DNA from: Bryum argenteum
Lineage: Eukaryota > Streptophyta > Bryopsida > Bryales > Bryaceae
Direction of reading: 5' to 3'
Length of the DNA: 64,000 nt
Assembly (NCBI GenBank): GCA_037043015.1
Contig: CM073321.1
Coordinates: 19,651,001-19,715,000, forward strand
Positions 31,713 through 46,400 of this stretch are shown here, one piece after another. The stretch's first letter is position 1. Each line of letters begins with the position of its first letter. Position numbers and translations under genes: made by a program. The notes under the pieces are model-generated. The model ran no database searches and was not told the origin of the DNA. It saw only the letters and a list, made by a program, of their open reading frames with translations.

Positions 31713-34700
31713 GATGGGCGGCGTTTCAAATCTCGAGATGGTCGCCTTGATCGACAACTACTGACAAGAGAATGCCAACATCGACATGCCGTGGAACAAC
31801 GCCAAGCGACTCTCGCTCAAGTCGCGTGGCGCGACCCGCATTTGCAAACCAAGTGTCGCATCCACAAGCACCTAAGGAGCCTCGATTGAGCTTGCGGACA
31901 AGTTTGATGGAGATCGCGAAGCTTCGAGATTTTGTGAATCAAATTCGGCTCGTCTTCCGTCTCAACCTCAAAGATCTCAGCGGAAGAAATACAAGTCGGA
32001 TTCATCGGGACCTTGCTCGCTGGAACCGCGTTATCGTGGTTCTCATCTTTGTTGGAGAAAAACTCTCCGCTCTTGACAAGCCGTGACGAGATTTTGGAAG
32101 AAGGGCGAGCGTTTGGAGAAAGGGATCGAGCGCTGGTAGCGGCTGCAAAACTCCGTTCCCTACAACAGCGTTCGCGTCGACTTGACCTACGTTGCGAGTT
32201 TCAACAAATTTCTTGTGACCTTGATTGGAGCGATCGGCTCTCATCGCTATGTTTCGATGGGGACTTCGTGGCGATATCAAGACCTTGTTCTTGAACTTGC
32301 TAAAGCCAACGGCGTTATCGGAGGCTATTACTCAAGCAATCATTGCGACAACCGATTGTTTTGGCGGCAAGAAAGCGGCGATTGCTCTTTGGATCGTGTC
32401 GAGCCGACTACTACGACTCCATCTCGCCAGGACGCCACTCAACACTTGACGGTAGAATCCATACGAATCGACTCTTGAAAGGTCAAGAAGTTATCGAAGA
32501 AGAGAAAGAAACGGCGTCGTAGAGAACATCTATGCTTATCTTGTGGAAAAAAATACGGTGGAGGAGGAGCGCCTGTTAAACTCGGAGATCGAAGCCGCAC
32601 AAATTTCGTGGTACTATAAGTGCTTGTGAAGCGGAACACGGGGAGTTCATGTCGGAAAAGCGACAACGGCCGGCCGCGATAAGGACCGTGCGGTGACAAG
32701 TGTTTCTCGTCGTGGTCCTATCTTATCCTGCGAACCCTCTCGATGTTTTAATATCCCGCTTATAATAGATTTCCATCCGCATAGTATAAAGGTTAAAGCT
32801 TTGTTAGATTCGGGAGCTTCCGCTTGTTTTATTGATAGAGACCTTGTCAAGCGTCATAACTTGCCTCTGATTCTAAAAAATATCCCGTATCGGTAAGGTC
32901 ATTGTGGTGGGCGATGATTTGAGGAGATTTCCCTCTGAAACTAAGCCTTTGAGTATTATCTTAGAAGGACACAAAAAAATCTTGTAGTATTTAATATCAT
33001 TAGCTCTCCTTCTAATCCTCTTGTCTTAGGTCTCTCTTGGTTAGAAATGGTCAATCCAAATATAGATTGGAAGATACGAAAACTTACATATCAAACTATA
33101 GCTCCTATTTCCCTTCACAACATCCTAAGAATAACCTACGGTCTTGCTTTCCCAAGCCCAAAGTCCTCGGTCAAAACTCCGCTCATGGTCGGTGCCGAGC
33201 CTTTATATGAGGCTGCGAGGGCGGGAATATGTTTGCAATTTATGCAATTCCGTCATCACAACATATCAAGGACCGCTCAAACTACGGTGAGTATGAAGAA
33301 TTTTTCGGACGTGTTCGAGAAGAAGAATCTTGACACACTTCCTCAACACCGACCCTTTGATTGTGGCATCGAGCTTCAAGAAGATGCGCAACCACCATTT
33401 GGCCCGATCTGGTCTTTCGCGAGCGAGTTTCTTTGCATTACTAGAATACCTTGATGAAAATCTTGCAAAGAATTTCATCCGACACTCAAATCGCTGCGGA
33501 GCTCCTATTCTATTCGTCAAGAAGAAGGGCGGTTCCCTTCGGATGTGCGTCGACTACGCGGCACGAACAAGGTTACAATCGAGAAATCGGTATCCATTGC
33601 CGCTCATCTCGGGACTCCTTGACCAGCTCGGTCAAGCAAAGATCTACACCAAGATCGATCTTCGTGGAGCGTACAACCTCGTGCGTATCGAGGAAGGTGG
33701 CGAGTGGAAGGCGCATTCGAGCGAGGTATGGACATTTCGAATACAATGTTATGCCTTTTGGTCTTACCAACGCGCTGCCATCTTCAACACTTAATGAGCG
33801 GCGTGTTCGAGTTCTGAGCGACTTTGTTGTTTGCTACCTCGACGACATATTGGTGTTCTCCAAGAATGAAGAAGATCGCACCAACCATGTCCGATTGGTA
33901 TTGAAGAAGCTCTGTGGCTTGCGGGTTATCGCCAAGTTGGAAAAGTCGTCTTTCGCCCAACCTCAAGTCGAATTCTAGGCTACATCATTTCGGAGAGGGT
34001 CTATCCATGGACCCAAAGAAGATTCAAGCTTGATCGTTGATTGGCGGAAACCAACTACCGTTCGAGGCGTACAATGTTTCCTTGGTTTTGCCAACTTCTA
34101 CCGAATCTTTATTGAAATTACCCTAAGATTCTTTGCTCCGTTGACCCGATTGACTTGCAAGGACAAGCTCGAGTGGTCTCTGACGACGAAGCTTTCGAGG
34201 TTTTGAAGAAGGCGTTTTCTGACAGCGCCTATTACCGCACATCACGATTTCAGTCGTTCTTCCTAGAAAGCGGATGCTTACGATTTTGCCCTTGGGGCGG
34301 TCCTTTCCGCGAAATCCGGCGGCGGCGGACGCCTCCATCTGTCGCGTTCGCTCGCGAAAATTTCTCTGCTTTGAGATCAATTACGAGATTCGCGACAAGA
34401 AGCTTTTAGCTATCGTCGACTCTTTCAAGAATGGCGTCACTTCCTTGAAGGTGCTTTCGATATCCGTCGCGATTCATACCGATCGCAAGAACCTTAAGTA
34501 TTTCATATACGCGAGTCTTTGAATCGGTAAACAAGCCCGTTGGAGTATATCGTTGTCGCGATTCAACTTTGTAATCGCGTACCGTCCGGCTCTCAACAAA
34601 TTCGTTACGATGCGCTTTCTAGGCGACATACCTTGCGCCTAAAAAAAGCGTCGACATCGACCAACAGAGAGGACTACCCTCATGAACTTGAGCAACTTGG

Positions 34701-36275
34701 CTCAAGACCGTGCACCACCACAATTTCGGTGGATGCATTTTTTTCTCGAAGATATCCGAGTAAGTTTACAATCGACCCTTTGGCCTCGAAAGTCAAAAGC
34801 AATCCTAGCGTCTCAATGTTGAAAATCTCCATGTCGGGACTCTCGAGTCACCAGTTCGGAGGTTATAGATTCGGAATCCCGAATCAACCGACTTCGATTT
34901 CGAGGCTTCGCGTCGTGTGAAACTCCCCAAGATGATGCGAGATCAAGATTCCGGTTTCGAGATGGGCTACAATATTATCGGGGACTACTCTATGTCGCGA
35001 AGGCCCATCTTACCGACTCAGTGCTCGAGTCTCGTGCGACTTTCCATCGGCGGGACACTTTGGTTACAACAAGACCATGGGGTACATTATCCAGAGACTT
35101 TTGGTGGCCTCAAATGTGGAAAACCGTGAAGGACTATGTCGCAGCGTGTGACATCATTCTAGATCCAAGATCCCTCGTCATCGGCCGTGCGGGTTCTTGG
35201 CCGTTGCGATTCGAAACCCCATGGACATCCGTATCCATGGATTTTATTGTGGACCTTCCAATGTCCAACACTTTTGATTCCATCTTCGTTGTTGTGGACG
35301 GTGACCAAGATGGCTCGCTCATTCCGTGCAACAAGGCGATTACTAGGAGAAAAAGCAAGCCAAGACTCTTTGTAGACAATGTCTACGAGACTCATGACCT
35401 CCCCAGCGACATCATTTCCGATCGTGGAGCGCAATTCACATCGAAGTTACGGCGGTCTTTGTTCAAGGTTAGGCGTGGAGATCAAGCTATCTTGACATAC
35501 CATCCTCGGGCCAGCGGACAAACGAAGCGCGTCAATCAAGTGTTGGAAGCGTCTTGCGGTGCGCCATCAACTACGGCAAGACAATTGGGTGGAGTTGTTG
35601 CCGCTCGCCGAGTTTGCCTACAACAACGCGTTGCGGGGTCTCTCAGCGGACCCCTTTCTTTGCAAACTACGGTCATCATCCGGGATTGATCAATTCAATC
35701 TAAACATTTACGAGAAATCCGGTGCCCATGAGATCTTGCTACTCGATTATGCGATATCGAAGCGGATGAAGCGAGCCTCCTCGAAGCCCAAGAGCTTTGA
35801 GAAGATAAGCGGCGGCGGTCTCGTAAGGAACATCCAGCCATTTCTATTGGTGACAAGGTATAGCTCTGCGTCGAAATTTGAGGACTCGCCGGCCATCGAC
35901 AAACTCGACTACCGTCGCCTTGGACCATTGCGGTGGTCAAACAAATCAACAAGGTGGCTTACGGTTGGAGTTCCGAAGCCTCTATGAAGATTCATCCAGG
36001 TTTTCTATATATCTCTCCTTGGCTGTCTGAGGAATCTACGTTACGGGACATGATTCAAGAACCTCCTCCACCCGTCGAGATGAAAGCGATGAAGAATTTG
36101 AAGTCTCGGAGGTTCTAGACTCTCGCATCCGCGTCGACAACTCGAATATCTTGTGCATTGGCGTAGCTACGACGTCGTGAAAAAGAACACGGGAGCTGCC
36201 TCAAACCTCAAGAACTCTCTGAGTTAATCCAAGAGTTTCATCGCCCGATACCCTCGAAAACCTAAAAGCGTTTAG
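31713..36275 (+). pseudogene. Array unit 3: gag-pol, frameshifted
   Basis: Gag ATG 31713. The zinc-knuckle region at 32528-32570 has lost its His codon in an A-run (tgtggaaaaaaatacgg). Protease DSGASACFID near 32794-32850. RT YLDD 33835-33846 lies in a 176-codon frame (33451-33978) that joins RT fingers and palm through an alternative frame in its first half. Integrase: a 223-codon frame (35021-35689) carries RDFWWPQMWKTVKDYVAACD and [26 protein letters not shown] from 35411. TAG 35861-35863 in GDKVW. Chromodomain near 36088. Confidence 0.85.
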
Positions 36276-36694
36276 GTTCAATGCATCTGAATCGCCGCGG
36301 CACCAAGTCTGTAAGTTTCTTCTAGTGCGGTGCAAATCGAGACTTTGAACCAAAGCGATGGGGAGTATCGGCAAGCGGCAACAGCGCTTGTCTGCTTCGA
36401 TTTCTGACGGGCGAGGCCTTGAACTCGCGTCGGCGAAAATTTGGTAAGGCGCGGCGCCCACCCTCGCCGATGTCTCAAGTCGCCAACCACATGGTTTTAT
36501 GCGGTCCGTTTGCTGCGTTCTACAGCGTATCGTAAACAACTCGCGACTTTCGTCGTCGCCGACATTCGATTTTCGCGGTATTCGTATCCGTATATTTACT
36601 CCTTTGTCTAGTCGTGAAACCCGCGTGAACATTCTCGTTTATGTTTTATTATTGGTTCGTGTGGGAACTCGTGGAACTCGTTCCTTGAAGGGGG

Positions 36695-37282
36695 TGATGT
36701 CGCGGACATGCCATCTTGGGTATTATCCCACGCATGAGTTTACCGTGATCGCCCCTCTTCTCAAAGATTTCCTAGATTCCGTATATTTTGCAAGTTCAAG
36801 TTTTTGGAAGGTTCTAGAACCTTCGAGTCTCAGCTTCCTCAAGCTTCCGTATAGCTCTAGTAGTTTCGAAGCCTCGAAGCTTCCGGATAGTTCTAGTAGT
36901 TTCCGGAAGGTTCTCTAAGCTTCCGGAAAGTTCCATAAGGATCAATTGTTTCCGGAAGGTTTCATAAACTTCCGGAGGTTTCCTTGACCTTCCTAGATTC
37001 GGAAGCTCCACGAGTCTCGGAAGGTTCCATAGGAGCTTCTAGGACCTTACTGCGGAAGTTTCTTCTAGCCTAGTATATATAGAGAGTTGAAGGTCGTTGT
37101 TCTTGCTCTCTTCAACACATTGATTGTATCTATTCCTCCTCTTATCAATATTCGTTCTTCTTGTCTTCCTTCTAGTATCATCTTGAGTCTTACGTGAAGA
37201 ATCTCCTCACTTTTAGTCTTTCTTGGTTCCCATTTAAGGTCTCCCTCAGTCTGTGCGAGTCTTGTCTTTGAGTTGCCGTCCA
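36695..37282 (+). mobile_element. LTR 4
   Basis: HSE block 36806-36825 with its last base changed (CTTCG for CTTCC), TATATATA 37074-37081, predicted start 37106-37115 (exactly 32 bp from the TATA start), end CCGTCCA, primer site TTGAAGAGAG 37287-37296. Confidence 0.88.
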
Positions 37283-37603
37283 TGATTTGAAGAGAGTCGC
37301 TAACTTGGCGTTCTTGTCCGTGAGATTCTACGTTTAGTATTTTCTAGAAGTTCTGTCTTAGGGTTTTCATGAGAGTTTTGCATGGACTTGAATCGACTTC
37401 CTTTATCTCCAAGTCTGTTGTTCTAAAAATGCGTTTTCTCTTTAGATCAAAGAGTGAACTAAGAGATATTTTTATCCGACGGAGGAGTGAAGAATTCTAT
37501 TTGAACCTCTTGAGATCGCCTCTTCCGGTCATTATCCTAGAGTCTGCGGCGGAAATCTTTGTTACTTCATCTACTTGTGAATCTCCAGGCTTTTCTAATC
37601 CAA

Positions 37604-40600
37604 GATGGGCGGCGTTTCAAATCTCGAGATGGTCGCCTTGATCGACAACTACTGACAAGAGAATGCCAACATCGACATGCCGTGGAACAACACCAAGCGA
37701 CTCTCGCTCAAGTCGCGTGGCGCCCCGCATTGCAAACCAAGTGTCGCATCCACAAGCACCTAAGGAGCCTCGATTGAGCTTGCGGACAAGTTTGATGGAG
37801 ATCGCGCGAAGCTTCGAGATTTTGTGAATCAAATTCGGCTCGTCTTCCGTCTCAACCTCAAAGATCTCAGCGGAAGAAATACAAGTCGGATTCATCGGGA
37901 CCTTCTCGCTGGAACGCGTTATCGTGGTTCTCATCTTTGTTGGAGAAAAACTCTCCGCTCTTGTGCCGTGGTGAGGTTTTGGAAGAAGCTGGGCGAGAAC
38001 GTTTGGAGAAAGGGATCGAGCGCAGTAGCGGCTGCAAAACTCCGTTCCCTACAACAACGTTCGCGTCGGCTTGACCTCGTTGCGAGTTTCAACAAATTTC
38101 TTGTGACCTTGATTGGAGCGATCGGCTCTCATCGCTATGTTTCGATGGGGACTTCGTGGCGATATCAAGACCTTGTTCTTGAACTTGCTAAAGCCAACGG
38201 CGTTATCGGAGGCTATTACTCAAGCAATCATTGCGACAACCGATTGTTTGGCGCGCAAGAAGCGGCGATTGCTCTTTGGATCGTGTCGAGCCGACTCTGC
38301 GACTCCATCTCGCCAGGACGCCACTCAACACTTGACGGTAGAATCCATGCAAATCGACTCTTGAAAGGTCAAGAAGTTATCCGAAGAAGAGAAAGAAACG
38401 GCGTCGTAGAGAACATCTATGCTTGTCTTGTGGAGAAAAATACCACGGTGGAGGAGCGCCTGTTAAACTCAGGAGATCGAAGCCGCACAAATTTCGTGGT
38501 ACTATAAGTGCTTGTGAAGCGGAACCACGGGGAGTTCATGTCGGAAAGCGACGACGGCCGGCCCGGATGATAAGGACCGTGCGGTGACAAGTGTTTCTCG
38601 TCGTCGAGGTCCTATCTTATCCTCACGAACCCTCTCGATGTTTTAATATCCGCTTATAATAGATTTCCATCGCATAGTATAAAGGTTAAAGCTTTGTTAG
38701 ATCGGGGGAGCTTCCGCTTGTTTTATTGATAGAGACCTTGTCAAGCGTCGCAACACTGCCCTACGATTCTAAAAAATATCCCGTATCGGTAAGGTCATTG
38801 ACGGTGGGCGCTGATTTCGAGGAGATGTTACCCTCTGAAACTAAGCCTTTGAGTATTATCTTAGAAGGACACCAAAATCTTTGTAGTATTTAATATCATT
38901 AGCTCTCCTTCTAATCCTCTTGTCTTAGGTCTCTCTTGGTTAGAAATGGTCAATCAAATATAGATTGGAAGATACGAAAACTTACATATCAAACTATAGC
39001 TCCTATTTCCCTTCACAACATCCTAAGAATAACCTACGGTCTTGCCTTTCCCAAGCCCAAAGTCCTCGGTCAAAACTCCGCTCATGGTCGGTGCCCGAGC
39101 CTTTATGAGAGGCTGCGAGGGCGGGAATATGTTTGCAATTTATGCAATTCCGTCATCACAACATATCCAGGACTAGCTCAAACTACGGTGAGTATGAAGA
39201 ATTTTCGGACGTGTTCGAGAAGAAGAATCTTGTGCGCCCTCAACACCGACCCTTTGATTGTGGCATCGAGCTTCAAGAAGATGCGCAACCACCATTTGGC
39301 CCGATCTGGTCTTTCGCGAGCAGATTTCTTTGCATTACTAGAATACCTTGATGAAAATCTTGCAAAGAATTTCATCCGACACTCAAATCGCTGCGGAGCT
39401 CCTATTCTATTCGTCAAGAAGAAGGGCGGTTCCCTTCGGATGTGCGTCGACTACGCGGCACGAACAAGGTTACAATCGAAATCGGTATCCATTGCCGCTC
39501 ATCTCAAGGACTCCTTGACCAACTCGGTCAAGCAAAGATCTACACCAAGATCGATCTTCGTGGAGCGTACAACCTCGTGCGTATCGAGGAAGGTGGCGAG
39601 TGGAAGCGCATTCGAGCGAGGTATGGACATTTCGAATACAATGTTATGCCTTTTGGTGGTCTTACCAGCGCGCTGCCATCTTCCAACACTTAATGAGCGG
39701 CGTGTTCGAGAGTTCTGAGCGACTTTGTTGTTTTGCTACCTCGACGACATATTGGTGTTCTCAAGAATGAAGAAGATCGCACCAACCATGTCCGATTGGT
39801 ATTGAAGAAGCTCTGTTTGCGGGTTTATCGCCAAGTTGGAAAAGTCGTCTTTCGCCCAACCTCAAGTCGAATTCTAGGCTACATCATTTCGGAGAGGTCT
39901 ATCCATGGACCCAAAGAAGATTCAAGCGATCGTTGATTGGCGGAAACCAACTACCGTTCGAGGCGTACAATGTTTCCTTGGTTTTGCCAACTTCTACCGA
40001 ATCTTTATTGAAATTACCCTAAGATTCTTTGCTCCGTTGGCCGATTGACTTGCGAGGACAAGCTCGAGTGGTCTCTGAAGCGACGCGAAGCTTCGAGGTT
40101 TTGAAGAAGGCGTTTGACGGCGGCGCCTATTCTCGCACATCACGATTTCAGTCGTTCTTTGCAAAGCGGATGCTTTGATTTTGCCCTTGGGGCGGTCCTT
40201 TCGCAATCCGGCGGCGGCGGACGCCTCCATCTGTCGCGTTCGCTCGCGAAAATTTCTTCTTCTTTGAGATCAATTACGAGATTGCGACAAGAAGCTTTTA
40301 GCTATCGTCGACTCTTTCCAAGAATGGCGTCACTTCCTTGAAGGTCTTTCGATATCCGTCGCGATTCATACCGATCGCAAGAACCTTAAGTATTTCATAT
40401 ACGCGAGTCTTTGAATCGTCGACAAGCCCGTTGGAGTATATCGTTGTCGCGATTCAACTTTTTGTAATCGCGTACCGTCCCGGCTCTCAACAAATTCGTT
40501 ACGATGCACTTTCTAGGCGAACATACCTTGCGCCTAAAGAAAGCGTCGACATACGACCAACAGAGGACTACCCTCATCAAACTTGAGCAACTTCATTTCA

Positions 40601-42157
40601 AGACCGTGCGCCCACAATTTCGGTGGATGCATTTTTTCTCGAAGATATCCGAGTAAGTTTACAATCGACCCTTTGGCCTCGAAAGTCAAAGCAATCCTAG
40701 CGTCTCAATGTTGAAGAATCTCCATGTCGGGACTCTCAAGTCTCAGTTCGGAGGTTATAGATTCGGAATCCCGAATCAACCGACTTCGATTTCGAGGCTT
40801 CAGCGTCGTGTGAAACTCCCAAGATGATGCGGATCAAGATTCCGGTTTCGAGATGGGCTACAATATTATCGGGGACTACTCTATGTCGCGAAGGCCCCAT
40901 CCGACTCAGTGCTCCGGTCTCGTGCGACTTTCCGTCGGCGGGACACTTTGGTTACAACAAGACCATGGGGTTTATTATCCAGAGACTTTTGGTGGCCTCA
41001 AATGTGGAAAACCGTGAAGGACTATGTCGCAGCGTGTGACATACATTCTAGATCCAAGATCCCTCGTCATCGGCCGTGCGGGTTCTTGGCCGTTGCGATT
41101 CGAAACCCCATGGACATCCGTATCCATGGATTTTATTGTGGACCTTCCAATGTCCAACACTTTTGATTCCATCTTCGTTGTTGTGGACGGTGACCAAGAT
41201 GGCTCGCTTCATTCCGTGCAACAAGGCGATTACCGGAGAAAAAGCAGCCAAGACTCTTTGTAGACAATGTCTACGAGACTCGCAACCTCCAGCGACATCA
41301 TTTCCGATCGTGGGGCGCAATTCGCATCGAAGTTACTGGCGGTCTTTGTTCAAGATTCAGGCGTGGAGATCAAGCTATCTTGACATACCATCCTCGGCCA
41401 GCGGACAAACCGAGCGCGTCAATCAAGTGTTGGAAGCGTGCTTGCGGTGCACCATCAACTACCGACAAGACAATTGGGTGGAGTTGTTGCCGCTCGCCGA
41501 GTTTGCCTACAACAACGCGTTGCGGTCTCTCAGCGGACCCCTTTCTTTGCAAACTACGGTCATCATAAAGGATTGATCAATTCAATCTAAACATTTACGA
41601 GAATCCCGGTGCCCGCGAGATCTTGCTACTCGATTATGCGATATCGAAGCGGATGAAGCGAGCCTCCTCGAAGCCCAAGAGCGCTGAGAAGAAGATAAGC
41701 GGCGGTCTCGTAAGGAACATCCAGCCATTTCTATTGGTGACAAGGTATAGCTCTGCGTCGAAATTTGAGGACTCGCCGGCCATCGACAAACTCGACTACC
41801 GTCGCCTTGGACCATTCGCGGTGGTCAAACAAATCAACAAGGTGGCTTACGGTTGGAGTTACCGGCCTCTATGAAGATTCATCCGATTTTCTATGTATCT
41901 CTCCTTGAGGCTGTCTGAGGAATCTCGTTACGGACATGATTCAAGAACCTCCTCACCGTCGAGATGAAAAGCGATGAAGAATTTGAAGTCTCGGAGGTTC
42001 TAGACTCTCGCATCCGCGTCGACAACTCGAATATCTTGTGCATTGGCGTAGCTCGACGTCGTGAAAAGAACGGGGAGCTGCCTCAAACCTCAAGAACTCT
42101 CTGAGTTAATCCAAGAGTTTCATCGCCCGATACCCTCGAAAACCTAAAAGCGTTTAG
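37604..42157 (+). pseudogene. Array unit 4: gag-pol, frameshifted
   Basis: Gag ATG 37604; a 228-codon frame at 37824-38507 covers capsid-like sequence and the zinc-knuckle region (CLVEKNTT in this frame, CLSCGEKYHGG in the next). The protease active site is broken: a base is missing in GTTAGATCGGGGGA near 38700. A 261-codon frame at 38936-39718 is the longest RT frame of units 1-6, with a GG duplication (TTTTGGTGGTCTT) near 39655. YLDD 39737-39748 follows an extra T. Integrase IISDRG from 41297; the catalytic-Glu segment keeps ERVNQVLE (41409). TAG 41748-41750 in GDKVW; chromodomain near 41976. Confidence 0.85.
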
Positions 42158-42577
42158 GTTCAATGCATCGAATCGCCGCGGCACCAAGTCTGTAAGTTTC
42201 TTCTTAGTGCGGTGCAAATCGAGACTTTGAACCAAAGCGATGGGGAGTATCGGCAAGCGGCAGCAGCGCTTGTCTAGCTTTCGATTTCGAGGCGAGGCCT
42301 TGAACTCGCGTCGGCGAAAATTTGGTAAGGCGCGGCGCCACCTCGCCGATGTCTCAAGTCGCCAACCGCATGGTTTTATGCGGTCCGTTGCTGCGTTCTA
42401 CGCGTATCGTAAACAACTCGCGACTTTCCGCCGTCGCGCGCCGACATTCGATTTTCGCGGTATTCGTATCCGTATATTTACTCCTTTGTCTAGTCGTGAA
42501 ACCCGCGTGAACATTCTCGTTTTATGTTTTATTATTGGTTCGTGTGGGAACTCGTGGAACTCGTTCCTTGAAGGGGG

Positions 42578-43170
42578 TGATGTCGCGGACATGCCATCTT
42601 GGGTATTATCCCACCCCATGAGTTTACCGTGATCGACCCCTCTTACTCAAAGATTTCCTAGATTCCGTATATTTTGCAAGTTCAAGTTTTTGGAAGGTTC
42701 TAGAACCTTCCCCGAGTCTCAGCTTCCTCAAGCTTCCGTATAGCTCTAGTAGTTTCGAAGCCTCGAAGCTTCCGGATAGTTCTAGTAGTTTCGGAAGGTT
42801 CTCTAAGCTTCCGGAAAGTTCCATAAGGATCAATTGTTTCGGAAGGTTTCATAAACTTCCGGAAGGTTCCTTGACCTTCCTAGATTCGGAAGCTCCCACG
42901 AGTCTCGGAAGGTTCCATAGGAGCTTCTAGGACCTTACTGCGGAAGTTTCTTCTAGCCTAGTATATATAGAGAGTTGAAGGTCGTTGTTCTTGCTCTCTT
43001 CAACTTGATTGTATCTATTCCTCCTCTTATCAATATTCGTTCTTCTTGTCTTCCTTCTAGTATCATCTTGAGTCTTCTTGTGAAGAATCTCCTCACTTTT
43101 AGTCTTTCTTGGTTCCCATTTAAGGTCTCCCTCAGTGTGTGAGCGAGTCTTGTCTTTGAGTTGCCGTCCA
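42578..43170 (+). mobile_element. LTR 5
   Basis: HSE block 42692-42711, TATATATA 42962-42969, predicted start 42994-43003, end CCGTCCA, primer site 43176-43185. After the primer site this unit lacks the TGG of CTTGGCG (reads AACCGCG), which argues against a tRNA primer there. Confidence 0.88.
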
Positions 43171-43492
43171 TGAGTTTGAAGAGAGTCGCTAACCGCGTTC
43201 TTGTCCGTGAGATTCTACGTTTAGTATTTTCTAGAAGTTACTGTCTTAGGGTTTTCATGAGAGTTTTGCATGGACTTGAATCGACTTCCTTTATCTCCAA
43301 GTCTGTTGTTCTAAAAATGCGTTTTCTCTTTAGATCAAAGAGTGAACTAAGAGATATTTTTATCAAGACGGAGGAGTGAAGAATTCTATTTGAACCTCTT
43401 GAGATCGCCTCTTCCGGTCATTATCCTAAGTCTGCGGCGGAAATCTTTGTTACTTCATCTACTTGTGAATCTCCAGGCTTTTCTAATCCAAG

Positions 43493-46400
43493 ATGGGCGG
43501 CGTTTCAAATCTCGAGATGGTCGCCTTGATCGACAACTCTGACAAGAGAATGCCAACATCGACATGCCGTGGAACAACGCCAAGCGACTCTCGCTCAAGT
43601 CGCGCGCGGCCCGCATTTGCAAACCAAGTGTCGCATCCACAAGCACCTAAGGAGCCTCGATTGAGCTTGCGGACAAGTTTGATGGAGATCGCACGAAGCT
43701 TCGAGATTTTGTGAATCAAATTCGGCTCGTCTTCCGTCTCAACCTCAAAGATCTCAGCGGAAGAAATACAAGTCGGATTCGCCGGGACCTTGCTCGGCTG
43801 GAACCGCGTTATCGTGGTTCTCATCTTTGTTGTTGGAGAAAAACTCTCCGCTCTTGACAAGCCGTGACGAGTTTTGGAAGAAGCTGGGCGAGCGTTTGGA
43901 GAAAGGGATCGAGCCGCAGTAGCGGCTGCAAAACTCCGTTCCCTACAACAACGTTCGCGTCGACTTGACCCTCGTTGCGAGTTTCAACAAATTTCTTGTG
44001 ACCTTGATTGGAGCGATCGGCTCTCATCGCTATGTTTCGATGGGGACTTCGTGGCGATATCAAGACCTTGTTCTTGAACTTGCTAAAGCCAACTTGGCGT
44101 TATCGGAGGCTATTACTCAAGCAATCATTGCGACAACCGATTGTTTGGCGGCAAGAAGCGGCGATTGCTCTTTGGATCGTGTCGAGCCGACTCTGCGACT
44201 CCATCTCTTGGGACGCCACTCACTCACACTTGACGGTAGAATCCATGCAAATCGACTCTTCAAAGGTCAAGAAGTTATCGAAGAAGAGAAAGAAACGGCG
44301 TCGTAGAGAACATCTATGCTTATCTTGTGGAGAAAAATACCGGTGGTGGAGGAGCGCCTGTTAAACTCGGAGATCGAAGCCGCACAAATTTCGTGGTACT
44401 ATAAGTGCTTGTGTGCGCGAACACGGGGAGTTCATGTCGGGAAAGCGACAACGGCCCGGCCAGCGATAAGGACCGTGCGGTGACAAGTGTTTCTACGTCG
44501 TGAGGTCCTATCTTATCCTACGAACCCTCTCGATGTTTTAATATCCGCTTATAATAGATTTCCATCGCATAGTATAAAGGTTAAAGCTTTGTTAGATTCG
44601 GGAGCTTCCGCTTGTTTTATTGATAGAGACCTTGTCAAGCAAACGTCATACTTTGCCTACGATTCTAAAAAATATCCCGTATCGGTAAGGTCATTGTGGT
44701 GGGCGGCGATTTCGAGGAGATGTTACCCTCGAAACTAAGCCTTTGAGTATTATCTTAGAAGGACACTTTGAAATCTTGTAGTATTTAATATCATTAGCTC
44801 TCCTTCTAATCCTCTTGTCTTAGGTCTCTCTTGGTTAGAAATGGTCAATCAAATATAGATTGGAAGATACGAAAACTTACATATCAAACTATAGCTCCCT
44901 ATTTCCCTTCACAACATCCTAAGAATAACCTACGGTCTTGCCTTTCCCAAGCCCAAAGTCCTCGGTCAAAACTCCGCTCGTGGTCGGTGCCGAGCCTTTA
45001 TGAGGGCGCAAGGGCGGGAATATGTTTGCAATTTATGCAATTCCGTCATCGCAACATATCAAGGACCGCTCAAACTACGGTGAGTATGAAGAATTTTTGG
45101 GTGAATTCGAGAAGAAGAATCTTGACACACTTCCTCAACACCGACCCTTTGATTGTGGCATCGAGCTTCAAGAAGATGCGCAACCACCATTTGGCCCGAT
45201 CTACGGTCTTTCGCGAGCGAGCTTCTTTGCATTACTAGAATACCTTGATGAAAATCTTGCAAAGAATTTCATCCGACACTCAAATCGCTGCGGAGCTCCT
45301 ATTCTATTCGTCAAGAAGAAGGGCGGTTCCCTTCGGATGTGTCGTCGACTACGCGGCACGAACAAGGTTACAATCGAGAATCGGTATCCATTGCCGCTCA
45401 TCTCGGGACTCCTTGACCAACTCGGTCAAGCAAAGATCTACACCAAGATCGATCTTCGTGGGGCGTACAACCTCGTGCGTATCGAGGAAGGTGGCGAGTG
45501 GAAGGCGCATTCGAGCGAGGTATGGACATTTCGAATACAATGTTATGCCTTTTGGTCTTACCAGCGCGCTGCCATCTTCCAACACTTAATGAGCGGCGTG
45601 TTCGAGAGTTCGCGAGCGACTTTGTTGTTTGCTACCTCGACGACATATTGGTGTTCTCCAAGAATGAAGAAGATCGCACCAACCATGTCCGATTGGTATT
45701 GAAGAAGCTCTGTGGCTTGCGGGTTATCGCCAAGTTGGAAAAGTCGTCTTTCACCAACCTCAAGTCGAATTCTAGGCTACATCATTTCGGGAAGGTCTAT
45801 CCATGGACCCAAAGAAGATTCAAGCTATCGTTGATTGGCGGAAACCAACTACCGTTCGAGGCGTACAATGTTTCCTTGGTTTTGCCAACTTCTACCGAAT
45901 CTTTATTGAAATTACCCTAAGATTCTTTGCTCCGTTGACCCGATTGACTTGCAAGGACAAGCTCGAGTGGTCTCTGACGACGAAGCTTTCGAGGTTTTGA
46001 AGAAGGCGTTCTGACGGCGGCGCCTATTCTCACACATCACGATTTCAGTCGTTCTTCTAAAGCGGATGCTTCGATTTTGCCCTTGGGCGGTCCTTTCGTC
46101 CAATCCGGCGGCGACGGACGCCTCCATCTGTCGCGTTCCGCTCGCGAAAATTTCTATTTCTTTGAGATCAATTACGAGATTCGCGACAAGAAGCTTTTAG
46201 CTATCGTCGACTCTTTCAAGAATGGCGTCACTTCCTTGAAGGTGCTCGATGTATCCGTCATGATTCATACCGATCGCAAGAACCTTAAGTATTTCATATA
46301 TACAGAGAGTCTTTGAATCGTCGACAAAGCCCGTTGGAGTATATCGTTGTCGCGATTCAACTTTGTAATCGCGTACCGTCCCGGCTCTCAACAAATTCGT